From positions 1,612,001 through 1,676,000 of the forward strand of contig JAGPXD010000006.1 in assembly GCA_020746995.1 (NCBI GenBank): a stretch of 64,000 bases of DNA, given 5' to 3'. Numbering within the stretch: the stretch's first letter is position 1; each line of letters begins with the position of its first letter. The translations under genes and the position numbers were made by a program. Under the pieces are notes generated by a model. It did no database searches. It saw nothing but the letters and a program-made list of their open reading frames with translations, and was not told where the DNA came from. The DNA comes from Plectosphaerella cucumerina (lineage: Eukaryota; Ascomycota; Sordariomycetes; Glomerellales; Plectosphaerellaceae). This document shows positions 1 to 8,922 of the stretch, piece after piece.

Positions 1-642
1 TGTCTGGGGGTAGTTTGCGCCGCCAACAGCATCGGCAAAGTTGAGAGTACGGACAAGAACATCGTCAATGAGCCACTTTGTCGTCGATTCGGTCCACTCG
101 ATCGTGTACTTGTGGAAGGTGCCCTGGGAATCGGCCACAGCGGCGTGGCCGCCGCGATCGTACGAGGTGGTGTTGCCCTTGCCGAAGTAGTTTGTCTGGA
201 CGTCGCCGGGGACGCCGCCGAGCCACTCCCAGTCGACTTCGTCGAGGTCATCGGACTGCAGGATGGCGCTGCTGACGATGCCGGTGCCGGGGGCGGCACG
301 GAGGTAGAAGGAGACGGAGCCGAAGAAGATGTACCACTTTGACTCGATGGTCGGGGAGTCTCCTTTCTTGGCAAGCGAGAAGACGGCGCCGAGGGAGTCG
401 TCGTACTCGAGGGAGCCGGCGGTGATCTTCCAGTCGTCGCTGGCGCCCTTTGTGAAGTCGACGGTGTATGAGCTAGAGGCAAGGCCGGCGTCGGAGGGGC
501 AAGTCTTCTCTGAGAGGGTGTCAGTGGTGATGGTGGAGAAGGCAGGTGATGAGGACGGCTTACCCATTGGGTTGCAGCTGGTGTAGGTCTGAGCCGCTGC
601 GCCTACGGCGAGGGCAAGGATGCTGATGTCTCGGAACTGCAT
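1..642 (-). CDS. Crh-type GH16 cell-wall transglycosylase, 3' end cut by window
   Basis: The first 214 codons are visible, without an intron, and read off the left edge of the window. A hydrophobic signal peptide of about 17 residues (MQFRDISILALAVGAAAQ) is followed by a Cys-containing N-terminus and a GH16 core. The catalytic strand DEVDWEWLG lies at about residues 136-144 and holds the E-x-D-x-E triad of the Crh/Utr2 family. Those enzymes join chitin to beta-glucan outside the plasma membrane and usually end in a GPI signal, which would lie beyond position 1. The next visible residues (DGTFHKYTIEW-like) also fit GH16. Family assignment is firm; the substrate is inferred from the family. Confidence 0.88.
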   Translation of the reverse strand, partial: MQFRDISILALAVGAAAQTYTSCNPMGKPSSSPAFSTITTDTLSEKTCPSDAGLASSSYTVDFTKGASDDWKITAGSLEYDDSLGAVFSLAKKGDSPTIESKWYIFFGSVSFYLRAAPGTGIVSSAILQSDDLDEVDWEWLGGVPGDVQTNYFGKGNTTSYDRGGHAAVADSQGTFHKYTIEWTESTTKWLIDDVLVRTLNFADAVGGANYPQT

Positions 643-1602
643 GTTTGAGCGAATGTCGGTGTTGACGCTGAAGCGAGTGATGCGTCAAGGGAAGTTGAGA
701 CGACGGAAAACAAACAAAAAGTCGCTGGCTGTAAACGCTTGGAAGAACTCGTGTGGTGAGTGAGGTGTTCCCAGTCATTCTGCCTCGAGGGCCCGACCCC
801 CTTTTCAACGACTCATGATGTCGTCGTCAGTCATCAGTGGGCCAGTTGCGAGCACCACGCGATGGTCGTGTGCCGGTAAAGCCGCTAGTCGCCTCCGCCA
901 CATGCGGTCGGGCAGGCGACCACGAGACATCAACACGGATACGCCGCCGTAAAAATAGGGGTGGCCGGTGTAGGGTCGGCGGCGATTGGCGGCAGTCCGG
1001 CCTGGCGATGCCGAGTCTACGTACGTCCCTGACGTGGTGTGGTGGGCCCCTGGAGCCGTCTGTCTTTGTCGGTCGCGCGACGACTGAAGGGGCAGAGGGG
1101 GGCTGACAGATCGGATCCCGTAACGTTGCAAAGCGACCGCAGTGGTAAGCTAAGGGCCCCAGCCACGTGCTGGAAGCATCGCTGGTTTTGTTGCTATTCT
1201 TGGCGATTGGCCTCCAGCTCGGGAATGCTACGCTAGGAGGCCTCGTTTGGCGTCTGGTGTCAGCCGCAACCACCATGACCAACCTCGCATTTTTATCACG
1301 AGATTCTAGGGGTTTACGATGGCCTGCATTTATCATGTGTCGTAGAAGATTCTGCAAGCTATTAGAAGAATGAGATGCAGGCGCTGATGTGGCGACGATG
1401 CCGCTTCGCTGCTTGAGTTCCCATCCTCTTCCCAGTCAGGAGATGGTATTCCGCACTGTCCCCTGAGGAGGCTTATGTAATAAAAAAAGGGGGTCGATTT
1501 CAACGGTTCAAGGACGCCTATGGTGCTATTGCGTTCTAAAATACATGGCCTTGGGCTAACCGTGCTCCAAACTGGGTCGCGACTCATCAAAAGTGATGCT
1601 GC
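643..1602. other. intergenic, no gene recognised
   Basis: This 960-base stretch is the upstream region of the GH16 gene and the 3' flank of the hydrolase gene. No ORF resembles a protein family. It contains two GCGATTGGC boxes, at 982-990 and 1203-1211. The second is followed by GGGAATGCT at 1220-1228 and resembles the repeats in the 3.1-3.6 kb promoter. Confidence 0.5.
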
Positions 1603-2919
1603 TCATCCAAGCGTCTTGTTCAGCCAGGCAAACTGGTACCTGCTCCACTCCTGCCCAGCTCCAACTTGAACATGATATCCAGCTGTTCCATTGAAGAACT
1701 TGTAAGTGGCCTTGTCGCCGAGCGCGTCCTTGACAACCTTCGGCTGACCAGCGAAGAATCCCTCGAGCTCAGAATCGATGACCAGGACGGGTACGTTGAT
1801 ATTGTCAGCAACGCCCTCGAGAGTGTACTGCTGGAGCGATTTGAGCCAGAGGTACGGAGAAGGCTGTTTGAAGCACCACAGTCCGTGTGCTAGACCCCAG
1901 CGCACGCCTGCAGGCACTTCTGGGCTATCCAAGAGCGGCAAGGCAGCCTCGTCGAATTCCTCTTGCTTGCCGGCGGCGAGAAGTTCCATCAAGTCTGGGG
2001 TCAGCTGAGCGGAGTATCCCTCGTAGACATCCCATACGCCGCCATTGAGAACAAGAGCCTTGATCCGAGGCTCAAACGCAGCGGCACGAGCGGCAAGATA
2101 CCCGCCCATTGAAATGCCGACAAGGACGAGTCGGTCTCGATCGACGAAGCAGCCTTTGCGAATTAGCAGCTCGTCGATGACTGGCGTGAGAACCTTCTCC
2201 CAGTCAGGGATGAAACCAATGTCGTCGTTGCGGCGGACCGTGGGCTGCCCTGGCCCTTCGTAGGTGATGACATTCCAGCCACGGGCCAAGGCTGGTACGA
2301 CAAAAGCGTGGTAGGAATCTTCCTGGCTGGCATCGTATCCGTTGCCGATGATCAAGGTTGGCCGTTTGACCCTGTCGGCGGCGGCAGAGTACCAGATGGC
2401 TTCAATGGTGAAGTTGTCGGTCGGGATCTGGATGCGTTCGCCAGGAATGGGCAGTGCAGCAAGCGCCTTGTCGAAGGCAGCGCGTTGCTCCAGCCAGAAG
2501 CCGTTGATGCGAGGGTCCGTCCAGTCCGCACGGTTGTAGAAGTCGGCCTGACGGTAGTAGTTGGCAGCGGCGAACCAGGCTTCTCGGACGTTCACTGGGT
2601 CGTACGCATTGTCCGCATCCTCAGCCTGCTTCTTGGTCTGTTCGGCCAAGGCGTAGAAGGTCTCAAGCCAGCTGGTGAAGTTGCCGGCCTCGATGTGTTT
2701 CGCTGCGGCCAAGACGTCATTGACATCGCCAGCTCCGAATACGGTGTTTCCGAGGGTGAAGAGCAGCTCGAAATGGAAGCTCCCGTCCTCGCTCAAAAGG
2801 ATCACGGGTTCCTCCGGCTCGTTGGACGAAGTTGGTGGCTCAGGGTCGCGGGAGAGAACGGAGCTTGAGGCCACCGTTGTCCCGAGCAGAAACGCACTGA
2901 ACAGGGAAGTTGTCTTCAT
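1603..2919 (-). CDS. secreted alpha/beta hydrolase
   Basis: A single-exon, 438-residue protein starting with a signal peptide of about 18 residues. An N-terminal helical segment of about 140 residues precedes an alpha/beta-hydrolase core. The nucleophile elbow GISMGG is at about residue 267. Acid candidates sit in VLVIDSELEGFF, and a late His lies in AGYHVQVGAG. The architecture matches the Ayg1 / 2,6-dihydroxypseudooxynicotine-hydrolase type of C-C or ester hydrolases, but here with a secretion signal. It is transcribed divergently from the Zn2Cys6 regulator at 3714, with 794 bp between the start codons, so that regulator may control it. The substrate cannot be told. A distant relative, with a cytosolic type of N-terminus, lies at 42.5-44.2 kb. 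Confidence 0.85.
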   Translation of the reverse strand: MKTTSLFSAFLLGTTVASSSVLSRDPEPPTSSNEPEEPVILLSEDGSFHFELLFTLGNTVFGAGDVNDVLAAAKHIEAGNFTSWLETFYALAEQTKKQAEDADNAYDPVNVREAWFAAANYYRQADFYNRADWTDPRINGFWLEQRAAFDKALAALPIPGERIQIPTDNFTIEAIWYSAAADRVKRPTLIIGNGYDASQEDSYHAFVVPALARGWNVITYEGPGQPTVRRNDDIGFIPDWEKVLTPVIDELLIRKGCFVDRDRLVLVGISMGGYLAARAAAFEPRIKALVLNGGVWDVYEGYSAQLTPDLMELLAAGKQEEFDEAALPLLDSPEVPAGVRWGLAHGLWCFKQPSPYLWLKSLQQYTLEGVADNINVPVLVIDSELEGFFAGQPKVVKDALGDKATYKFFNGTAGYHVQVGAGQEWSRYQFAWLNKTLG

Positions 2920-3118
2920 CTTGATAGACGCTCAAAGATAAGTGTATGGTAGAGAAGATTGGGATGAGTTGGTGATGACGGTATTGGTGAGCTCAAGTTG
3001 CAATGTTGTCGGCGACGCACTGCTTTTTATCTGTGTTTGCATGCTCGCATGAGTTCAAGCGAGAGCAACTCATAGCCAACCCACGCTTACACTTAGCATC
3101 AGCTTTTGATGGGGCCTG

Positions 3119-3331
3119 TTTTTGCGATTGGTGTTCTCCTGGTTGTGATCTTCCGGGAACCGGGCATGGGGCTGTGGTGAATCATGCTACCTGGCGACAC
3201 TCGGACGGATAGCGCAATGATTTCTTTGCGATTGGCTGGCTTGGAATGCTTCGCCCCTGATAATCCTGCCCAGGCTTTCGAAATACCGTATTGCGTCTGC
3301 AATTTGCACCACCAGCCATGGATGGAGCTTA
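3119..3331. repeat. diverged tandem duplication, unit 1
   Basis: This unit carries TTGCGATTGG at 3122-3131 and again at 3226-3235. It shares ordered blocks with the following unit: CCTGGTTG, CATGGGGCT, GTGAAT, GGACGGA, then TTCTTTGCGATTGGC and CTTCGCCCCT. The two copies of the last pair, at 3221-3260 and 3441-3480, match at roughly 31 of 40 positions by eye. It lies in the promoter between the hydrolase and the Zn2Cys6 gene. Confidence 0.6.
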
Positions 3332-3550
3332 TTATTGCGATTGATGATTTCCTGGTTGCGAATGCGAACTCCCGACAATCATGGGGCTAAGCATCGTGAA
3401 TAATCCATAGAATACTACGACGCTAGGACGGAGAAGGCAACTTCTTTGCGATTGGCCGCCTCGGGATCCTTCGCCCCTCTCCGTCCAGCCGAGCCACCTC
3501 CTCACGGCTCCCATCGCAGCCCTGCATTCTACGTCACCACCTGTCAGACT
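3332..3550. repeat. diverged tandem duplication, unit 2
   Basis: This is the second unit, offset 213-220 bp from the first. It carries a decayed box (TTGCGATTGA, 3335-3344) and an intact one (TTGCGATTGG, 3446-3455) followed by CTTCGCCCCT at 3470-3479. A further inverted copy, CCAATCGCAA, lies at 3635-3644. Because GATTGG is CCAAT read on the other strand, the boxes look like extended CCAAT boxes. Confidence 0.6.
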
Positions 3551-3634
3551 GCTACCGAACGTGACTGGGTGGAATTATGGATAATTCTTTCGCAACTGTC
3601 TTTTACCTACCTTCCACACGTCGTGATCTGACGG

Positions 3635-3644
3635 CCAATCGCAA
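3635..3644 (-). promoter_or_regulatory. CCAATCGCAA box (fifth copy)
   Basis: This is the exact reverse complement of TTGCGATTGG, 70 bp upstream of the regulator's ATG at 3714. Together with 3122, 3226, 3335 (one mismatch) and 3446 it makes five copies within about 520 bp. Binding by the CCAAT-binding complex is inferred only from the core. Confidence 0.45.
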
Positions 3645-3713
3645 AAAAAGGCCGGCCGCCTGGCAACTCTCAACCCAAGCGACATCGGTCCTCGTCATCC
3701 TTGCGCAGCAGAC

Positions 3714-5312
3714 ATGGTCAACTACGGCCCCTCGAAGGGCTGCTCGACATGTCGCAAACGACGCGTCAAGTGCGACGAAACCAGGCCAAGCTGCCGTGAA
3801 TGCCTACGGCTGCGACGGGTATGTGGAGGGTACGATTCGGAGAAAAAGACAGGCCGGATTCGGTTCAAGGACCAGGGCACCGGCGCAAAGCTCCCTTCGT
3901 CGGCATCACGGTCCAGGGGCACCTGCATGTCGACAACGCCAAAACGGACGAAGGAGGCGATCATACCAGCAACGATCACTCCCAGCGATGAATCCACCGC
4001 TGTTTGCTTCTTCCTCACCTCCATCGCGGGCTTGGGACGCAGCCTTCGCTCGACCCAGGGATTCCTGGAGCCTCTCTCCCTGGTCATAGCCAAGGAGCGC
4101 CCAGATTCCGTCCTTTCGACTGTCCTGACCGCCGTTTCAACGAAGCTCTGGAGTTTGTGGAGAACCCCTACAAACAACTATCGAACGCCTCATTCTCCGT
4201 TTACCAAGGTGCTGGGTCGCCTGCAAGCAGCGCTCAATGATCCCCTCGAGCGGTCAAAGGACAGCACCATTCTCGGCGCTATCTTGCTGCATTTCTACGA
4301 GAGCATCGCTGCTCGATCGACGCATCAACGCACCATGCGCGCCCACCAGGACGGGGCTCGTGCATTGCTCGAACAAGGCGCTGGGAGCGTCGCGAACTCG
4401 GATTACCGCGCATACTTGCGGAGTTACCTTCGGCACTGCGACGTGTCGACATTCATGGAAGAGCAACCGGACGATACCTCGGCCCTGGATGTTTGGTTCG
4501 ATGCGGTACGGGACGATTCCTCGCCAGGTACCCCAAATGCAGTCTTGGACCTGATCGGGCTCTCGATTGCCGATTTGCAGAAGAGACTATCCGCCTTCAT
4601 GGCTCGGCCGGCCAACAACAACCTAGATGATCTGGCCCTTGCGACGTGGTGGCAGGACGCTTCGTCCGTTGACGCACAGCTCTTGGATTGGGTTCAGTTG
4701 GTGCCCGACTCATGGCATCCTTGCACAAAACCCGAGGAAGACAGCTTTGCTTACTTCGGGTTCTGCGACATATACCCGACCGTCCAGATTGCCACGATCT
4801 GGAATGTATGGCGTGTTTGCCAGCTCATGGTCCTGCGGATGCGGCTTTGTCTGCTTTCGAAAGCGCCCCCAAAGGCGCTGCAGCAATGCATCTCAATTGC
4901 TACCAAGGAAAACAGTCTTCCGGATCCCAGTCGCTGCAGGGAGTTGATGGAATCCATCTGCCGGTCCATCCCGTTTTATTTGGGCAACCGCCAGACTCAC
5001 GGAGGCATGCACGACTTGGCGGACCTTACGATCAAGATCCCCAACTACTACGACCAACACTTGGATGACGACGTCCGTACACAGTATCTCCGAGGGGATC
5101 AGGCGATGAGCCTCTTCGATTACAGGCGGCATATACTGGTCCAAGGTCCTTCGCATGCACTGCTCCACTTGAATAGCCTGATCAAAGTGCTGTCAAAGGA
5201 GGGCGGAGAGCTCATCTGCTGTGAGCTGCGTGGGGATCAGGTCGTCTGGATACGAGAACAATTTGTTAGGGTCTGCAAGCTTACTGATCCGGCTCGTCGG
5301 TTCAACTGGTAG
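3714..5312 (+). CDS. Zn2Cys6 fungal transcription factor
   Basis: A single-exon, 532-residue protein. The N-terminal binuclear zinc cluster at residues 10-37 has spacing CX2CX6CX6CX2CX6C (starting CSTCRKRRVKC). A basic stretch and a long helical region typical of the fungal regulator middle domain follow. It is a nuclear DNA-binding regulator of the Gal4 superfamily. It is divergent from the secreted hydrolase at 1603-2919, and the shared promoter is full of repeated CCAATCGCAA boxes, which suggests joint regulation. The chosen ATG at 3714 directly precedes the cluster. The end (RRFNW then stop) is abrupt, so a further 3' exon cannot be excluded. Confidence 0.88.
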   Translation: MVNYGPSKGCSTCRKRRVKCDETRPSCRECLRLRRVCGGYDSEKKTGRIRFKDQGTGAKLPSSASRSRGTCMSTTPKRTKEAIIPATITPSDESTAVCFFLTSIAGLGRSLRSTQGFLEPLSLVIAKERPDSVLSTVLTAVSTKLWSLWRTPTNNYRTPHSPFTKVLGRLQAALNDPLERSKDSTILGAILLHFYESIAARSTHQRTMRAHQDGARALLEQGAGSVANSDYRAYLRSYLRHCDVSTFMEEQPDDTSALDVWFDAVRDDSSPGTPNAVLDLIGLSIADLQKRLSAFMARPANNNLDDLALATWWQDASSVDAQLLDWVQLVPDSWHPCTKPEEDSFAYFGFCDIYPTVQIATIWNVWRVCQLMVLRMRLCLLSKAPPKALQQCISIATKENSLPDPSRCRELMESICRSIPFYLGNRQTHGGMHDLADLTIKIPNYYDQHLDDDVRTQYLRGDQAMSLFDYRRHILVQGPSHALLHLNSLIKVLSKEGGELICCELRGDQVVWIREQFVRVCKLTDPARRFNW

Positions 5313-5397
5313 TGAAATACATGCATGCGTTGCCAGGAGGCTAAGCAAACTGCCATGTGCATCGACCCGCGATGTGCTTGACCACGCCTTGCCCAAG

Positions 5398-5415
5398 TCT
5401 CTCTCTCTCTCTCTC
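5398..5415. repeat. (TC)9 microsatellite
   Basis: Nine TC units, seen directly, 86 bp after the stop of the Zn2Cys6 gene. Confidence 0.8.
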
Positions 5416-6260
5416 CCGAATCCGCTCGAAGGTACCGGCATCGCCCCTCAATCAAACATAATCACACATGTGTCGCGGGTCCGGCTTTCTAGTTGAGTGG
5501 CCATGGTGTTGCATTCATAATCACACATGTATTCACGCTTGGTGGCAGCATGGCGTGTCAAGTTGCTCACATCTCAGATGATCGACAGTCCTCCTCGTTA
5601 CACTTTTCCCTAGCTATCTTTGTGCAGTCGGATCGGAATGCCTTGGCAAGTCTTGAGGTATTCGTACGTTGACACAAACCAGCCCTTGACAAATCAGAAT
5701 CATTTTCAGGACTGACAGCTGATTGAGCTTAACGCCACGAGGCTAACGTGAACTGCATGCCGAGAACAATGTCTCTGCAGATCTTCGGCGGTGTCCCCGC
5801 CATTTGCACGACCCTGCTGCGTCCAAGCCGGGGAAGGTATGAAGGGACGGCCCGTCGGGAGGTTGTCAACGACCGGGCAGCCCCTCGCCCGTTCCGCGAC
5901 TGCGACATTGTCTCAGGGGCTGTGAATTGAGATGCTTTACTGTCACGAACTGGCACTGTGATTCGATGGCTACGCCCTGTGGCAGCGGAGAATGTTCAGC
6001 TCCCAGTCTTGGAAGAGGTCATGAGCGGGCTGGCGCTGGACAAGAGGGCCTCATTGCGTCAGTGTGCCCTCTGAGGCGGCTGCATGTCTCTGGGGACGTG
6101 CTCTTGCAACACCATCGCGACATTTGTGCTGTGGAAAAACAGGGAAGGATACGAAGGTTGGAATGGAAGCTGTTGAGGGGTCGGCATGATGCACCGCGGA
6201 AGATACATGGACGAGGCACATGATGGTAACGACTGCAGATGAACAGTGCTCCAGCCTGTG

Positions 6261-6267
6261 TATAAAT
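6261..6267 (+). promoter_or_regulatory. TATA box of HsbA-like gene
   Basis: TATAAAT lies 119 bp upstream of the ATG at 6386, a normal distance for a strongly expressed secreted-protein gene in these fungi. Confidence 0.55.
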
Positions 6268-6385
6268 TGGTGGCCATCTGCATCTTCCCAAAGAACCGGA
6301 GCATCGCAGCACAAACATCATCTGCCAGTCCATCAGACATCTGAACTTCCTCACCCCAAAGACACATTCTTCCGAGTCCCCCATC

Positions 6386-6892
6386 ATGCAGTTTAACTAC
6401 CTCTTCCCCCTGGCCCTCCTGGCCACCTTCGTCAGCCACGCCAATGCCCAAGTCGCCGCCATCGAGGCCGCCTTCCTAGTCATCGCCGGCGAGCTCGACG
6501 ACTTTGGCGCCGCCTTCGCCACCGGCACCAGCAGCACCGACATCCTCAACACCGGTGCCGACCTCGTCACTGCTATCGACGCTGCCACCCCAATCGTCCA
6601 GGGCAGCCCCAACATCGGCTTCTTCCAGGCCATCGACCTCGCCGAGTCCCTCGGATCTGTGGGCGACTCCGCAGAGGCTGCCTTCGACACTGTTGTTGCC
6701 CAGCGTGCTGCGGCTGATACCCTGGGCATCACTCCCCAGGTCCGTGTGCTGATCGAGGACGTCCGCGACAGCATTGCGGCGCTGGGTGCTGCGCTCGTGC
6801 CCAAGGTTCCGTTCCTGCTCCGCTCGCAGGTGCAGGAGGCTGTTGCCGATGTTGATGCCAGGCTGGCCGATGCCATTGCCGTTTACTCCTGA
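6386..6892 (+). CDS. HsbA-like hydrophobic surface-binding protein (copy 1)
   Basis: A 168-residue intronless protein with a signal peptide (cleavage near SHANAQ, about residue 21) and an all-helical, Ala/Val/Asp-rich body without Cys. The pattern 'G..L..A...A.PIVQG...IGF..AI.L..S' and the C-terminal 'VPFLLRSQVQEAVADVDARLADAIAVYS'-type helix match the HsbA family. HsbA was described in Aspergillus as a secreted protein that binds hydrophobic surfaces and recruits cutinase-like enzymes. A paralogue lies at 50323-50820 on the other strand. A role at the cell surface or plant cuticle is inferred from the family. Confidence 0.85.
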   Translation: MQFNYLFPLALLATFVSHANAQVAAIEAAFLVIAGELDDFGAAFATGTSSTDILNTGADLVTAIDAATPIVQGSPNIGFFQAIDLAESLGSVGDSAEAAFDTVVAQRAAADTLGITPQVRVLIEDVRDSIAALGAALVPKVPFLLRSQVQEAVADVDARLADAIAVYS

Positions 6893-7294
6893 ATGGAACG
6901 GGGGCAGCTGGTAGTGCTTTTCAAAAAGCCTCTCGCCCAGTGGACGGAAACCTTGCCAGGACCTCGAGGTTGTCGGCTCCTGTTGGGGCCTGAAAACAGG
7001 GTCGGTTGATGTATTCCTTGGTAGAATCAGGGAACTCTTCGGCAGTAGTCTTGAGAACATTTGGGAGAAGTTTCCTTGACCTGGTGGAAATGTGATATTT
7101 GTTCAGCCGTTGATTCCATTCACGATATCCCTTGCCACCTTGATGGCTTTCCCGATGATTTGATGTGCCAGTTCTGTCAAATGGAGACCGCCTCCAGACG
7201 CGAAATTGGGACATGTGTCGTCGAGGTACCTTTGGTAGCTTGGCGGCTTTCGGTCGGATTCAGATGTGGACTCCGAGATGCGGCGGATGGCCGA

Positions 7295-7309
7295 GGGTGA
7301 TGATCACCC
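7295..7309. repeat. palindrome, 7-bp arms
   Basis: GGGTGAT-G-ATCACCC forms a perfect inverted repeat with one central base, just left of the larger nested repeat. It could be a dimeric protein-binding site. Confidence 0.5.
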
Positions 7310-7311
7310 GC

Positions 7312-7368
7312 GATCCTTTGGGGGATAGCGGGCGATTTTGCGCGGAGCAAGTCCGCCCGCGAAGGATC
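7312..7368. repeat. nested inverted repeat upstream of esterase gene
   Basis: The outer arms are GATCCTT (7312-7318) and AAGGATC (7362-7368). The inner arms are GCGGGCG (7328-7334) and CGCCCGC (7354-7360). Both pairs are perfect and properly nested, giving a 57-bp cruciform-capable element about 190 bp before the esterase ATG. Confidence 0.55.
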
Positions 7369-7558
7369 AAGGGAGGAGGCCAGAGTCCTTTGGCTGGGGA
7401 AGGAATCCGGGAATGCTACGATGGACGGAGGCATTTGCCTGGAGTTGGTGTAGGATTGGGCGGGGTTGCTATGGTATAAGAAGAGACGGAGGAAGAGCTG
7501 GTGTTGGGAGTCTCGCCAGTCACATCTTCCCCGCAAGAATTCACCCGAAAACATCACC

Positions 7559-8552
7559 ATGGCTTTCCTCTGTGTTGCTGCAACCATCCTGAGCGGACTG
7601 TCGTTTGTCATGGGAAGTCCTGCCGACTTGGCTTCGGTGGCAGTCCCCCGTTACTTCGTCACTTTGTGAGTCCATCCAGTCGAGACACCCCGATGAGACT
7701 AACATGGTCAGTGGGAGTTCCACGACCCAGACGGGCTTCAGGAGCAATGGCACCTTGCCATCGGCAGGAAACATCCTCGGGAACCCCTCACTGCCTGGCT
7801 GGACAACAAGCGGCGGGTTGAACTGGCTCGGGTACGCCCTCACCGAGTTCAACAGGACCCTGACACTCTCGTACAACCTCGCCGTGGGCGGAGCAACCAC
7901 CGACCAGGTGCTGATCCCACCCTACTCCCCGACGGTGAAGACCTTTGTGGATCAGGTAGATGACTTCGAGACGAACATGTGGGTGCAGGTAATGCACCGT
8001 GGACGCCAGAGACATTCCTCGTGGGCATCTGGATCGCGAACAACGACGTCGGGGAGTCGTGGAACAAACCCGGGCTGCCGGAGCTGTACGAGAAGGTGTC
8101 GAAGCGGTACTTCGAGCAAGTACAGAGGTTGCACGACCTCGGCGCTCGGAACTTTGTCATCATCAACTCTGCCCGTAGGTGTTTTCTACCCCGCGGTGTG
8201 AACAAGCTGACCCGCCCCAGCCCAACAGGAGACGCCGCTGATGAGGACCAACGGGGCGGATCTAGTGAAGCTGAAGGCCGCGGTGGACCTGTACAACGAT
8301 ATCATGGCGAGGAATGTTCGCGCTTTCAGGAAGAGCCACTGCGGTGCGAGAACGTGGCTGGTGGACGCAGGCGCGGCGTATTACGAGGCACTGGACGATC
8401 CGGCCAGGTTTGGCGCGCTCGATGACATGTGCGAGAACCTGGACGGTAAGAGCTGTCTGTGGTGGAACAATTACCATCCGGGCCTGGCGATCCATCGACT
8501 TCTTGGGGCCGAGGTCGCTCGGGTCGTCGGTGCTCCATGGTTCAAGGCGTGA
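7559..8552 (+). CDS. CE16-like SGNH/GDSL acetylesterase, frameshifted and with altered catalytic motifs
   Basis: Exons by splice signals: 7559-7665, 7712-8174 and 8221-8552. The introns are 7666-7711 (GTGAGT, branch GACTAAC) and 8175-8220 (GTAGGT..CAG). The order is signal peptide, block I FGSSTTQTGF, GGATTD, APWTPETF..WIANNDVG and WNNYHPG near the end, as in CE16 acetylesterases. Within exon 2 the frame changes near 7980-7984, just after ETNMW, and family similarity resumes in another frame at GAGNAPW. No GT donor in exon 2 upstream has the phase needed for a canonical intron to explain this, and one missing G in the GGG run at 7981-7983 would. The GDS block reads GSS and the usual D-x-x-H reads N-N-Y-H. 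It is probably non-functional or misread by one base. Confidence 0.7.
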
Positions 8553-8922
8553 GGTTGTGAAGTGGAGGGGAAGATGGAGGAGGAATGGGGAGGAATGGCG
8601 GGGTCGAGTCAATTGACGGACTTTTGCCGAGGACACTCACTGCAGTTGCTGCTGGTGTGCGGCAAGAAAGCTTGATTTGCTAAGCTTCAACGTCATTTCC
8701 ACTATAACGGGGCGTGTCAGGGGTCGTGAACCGCGACAAACCCGCTAAGCTTTTAGTCCTCAACCTTGGCACTGAACTTCCTTCCCGTTTCACCTCCTCG
8801 GTCGTCTCCTCGGTCGTCTTCCGTGATCGACTCGAGTCCTGTCACTCGACCATATCAACCCCTCGACCCTCGACTCCGACTGAACATCAACATCCCCAAA
8901 TGTACACATCTCTAACACCAAA
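8553..8922. other. intergenic, no gene recognised
   Basis: This is the 3' flank of the esterase gene and the pyrimidine-rich 5' leader (TCCTCGGTCGTC repeated at about 8798-8820) of the CorA-like gene. Nothing else was recognised. Confidence 0.4.

Larger units (their letters stand above)
5313..6385. other. intergenic, no gene recognised
   Basis: This stretch holds a (TC)n run at 5398-5415 and the promoter of the HsbA gene. A TATA box (TATAAAT) lies at 6261-6267, about 120 bp before that ATG. No coding sequence was recognised. Confidence 0.5.
6893..7558. other. intergenic with two inverted repeats
   Basis: No gene was recognised. The stretch contains GGGTGAT-G-ATCACCC at 7295-7309 and a nested inverted repeat at 7312-7368. 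A TATA-like TATAAG sits at 7475-7480 upstream of the esterase start. Confidence 0.45.
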
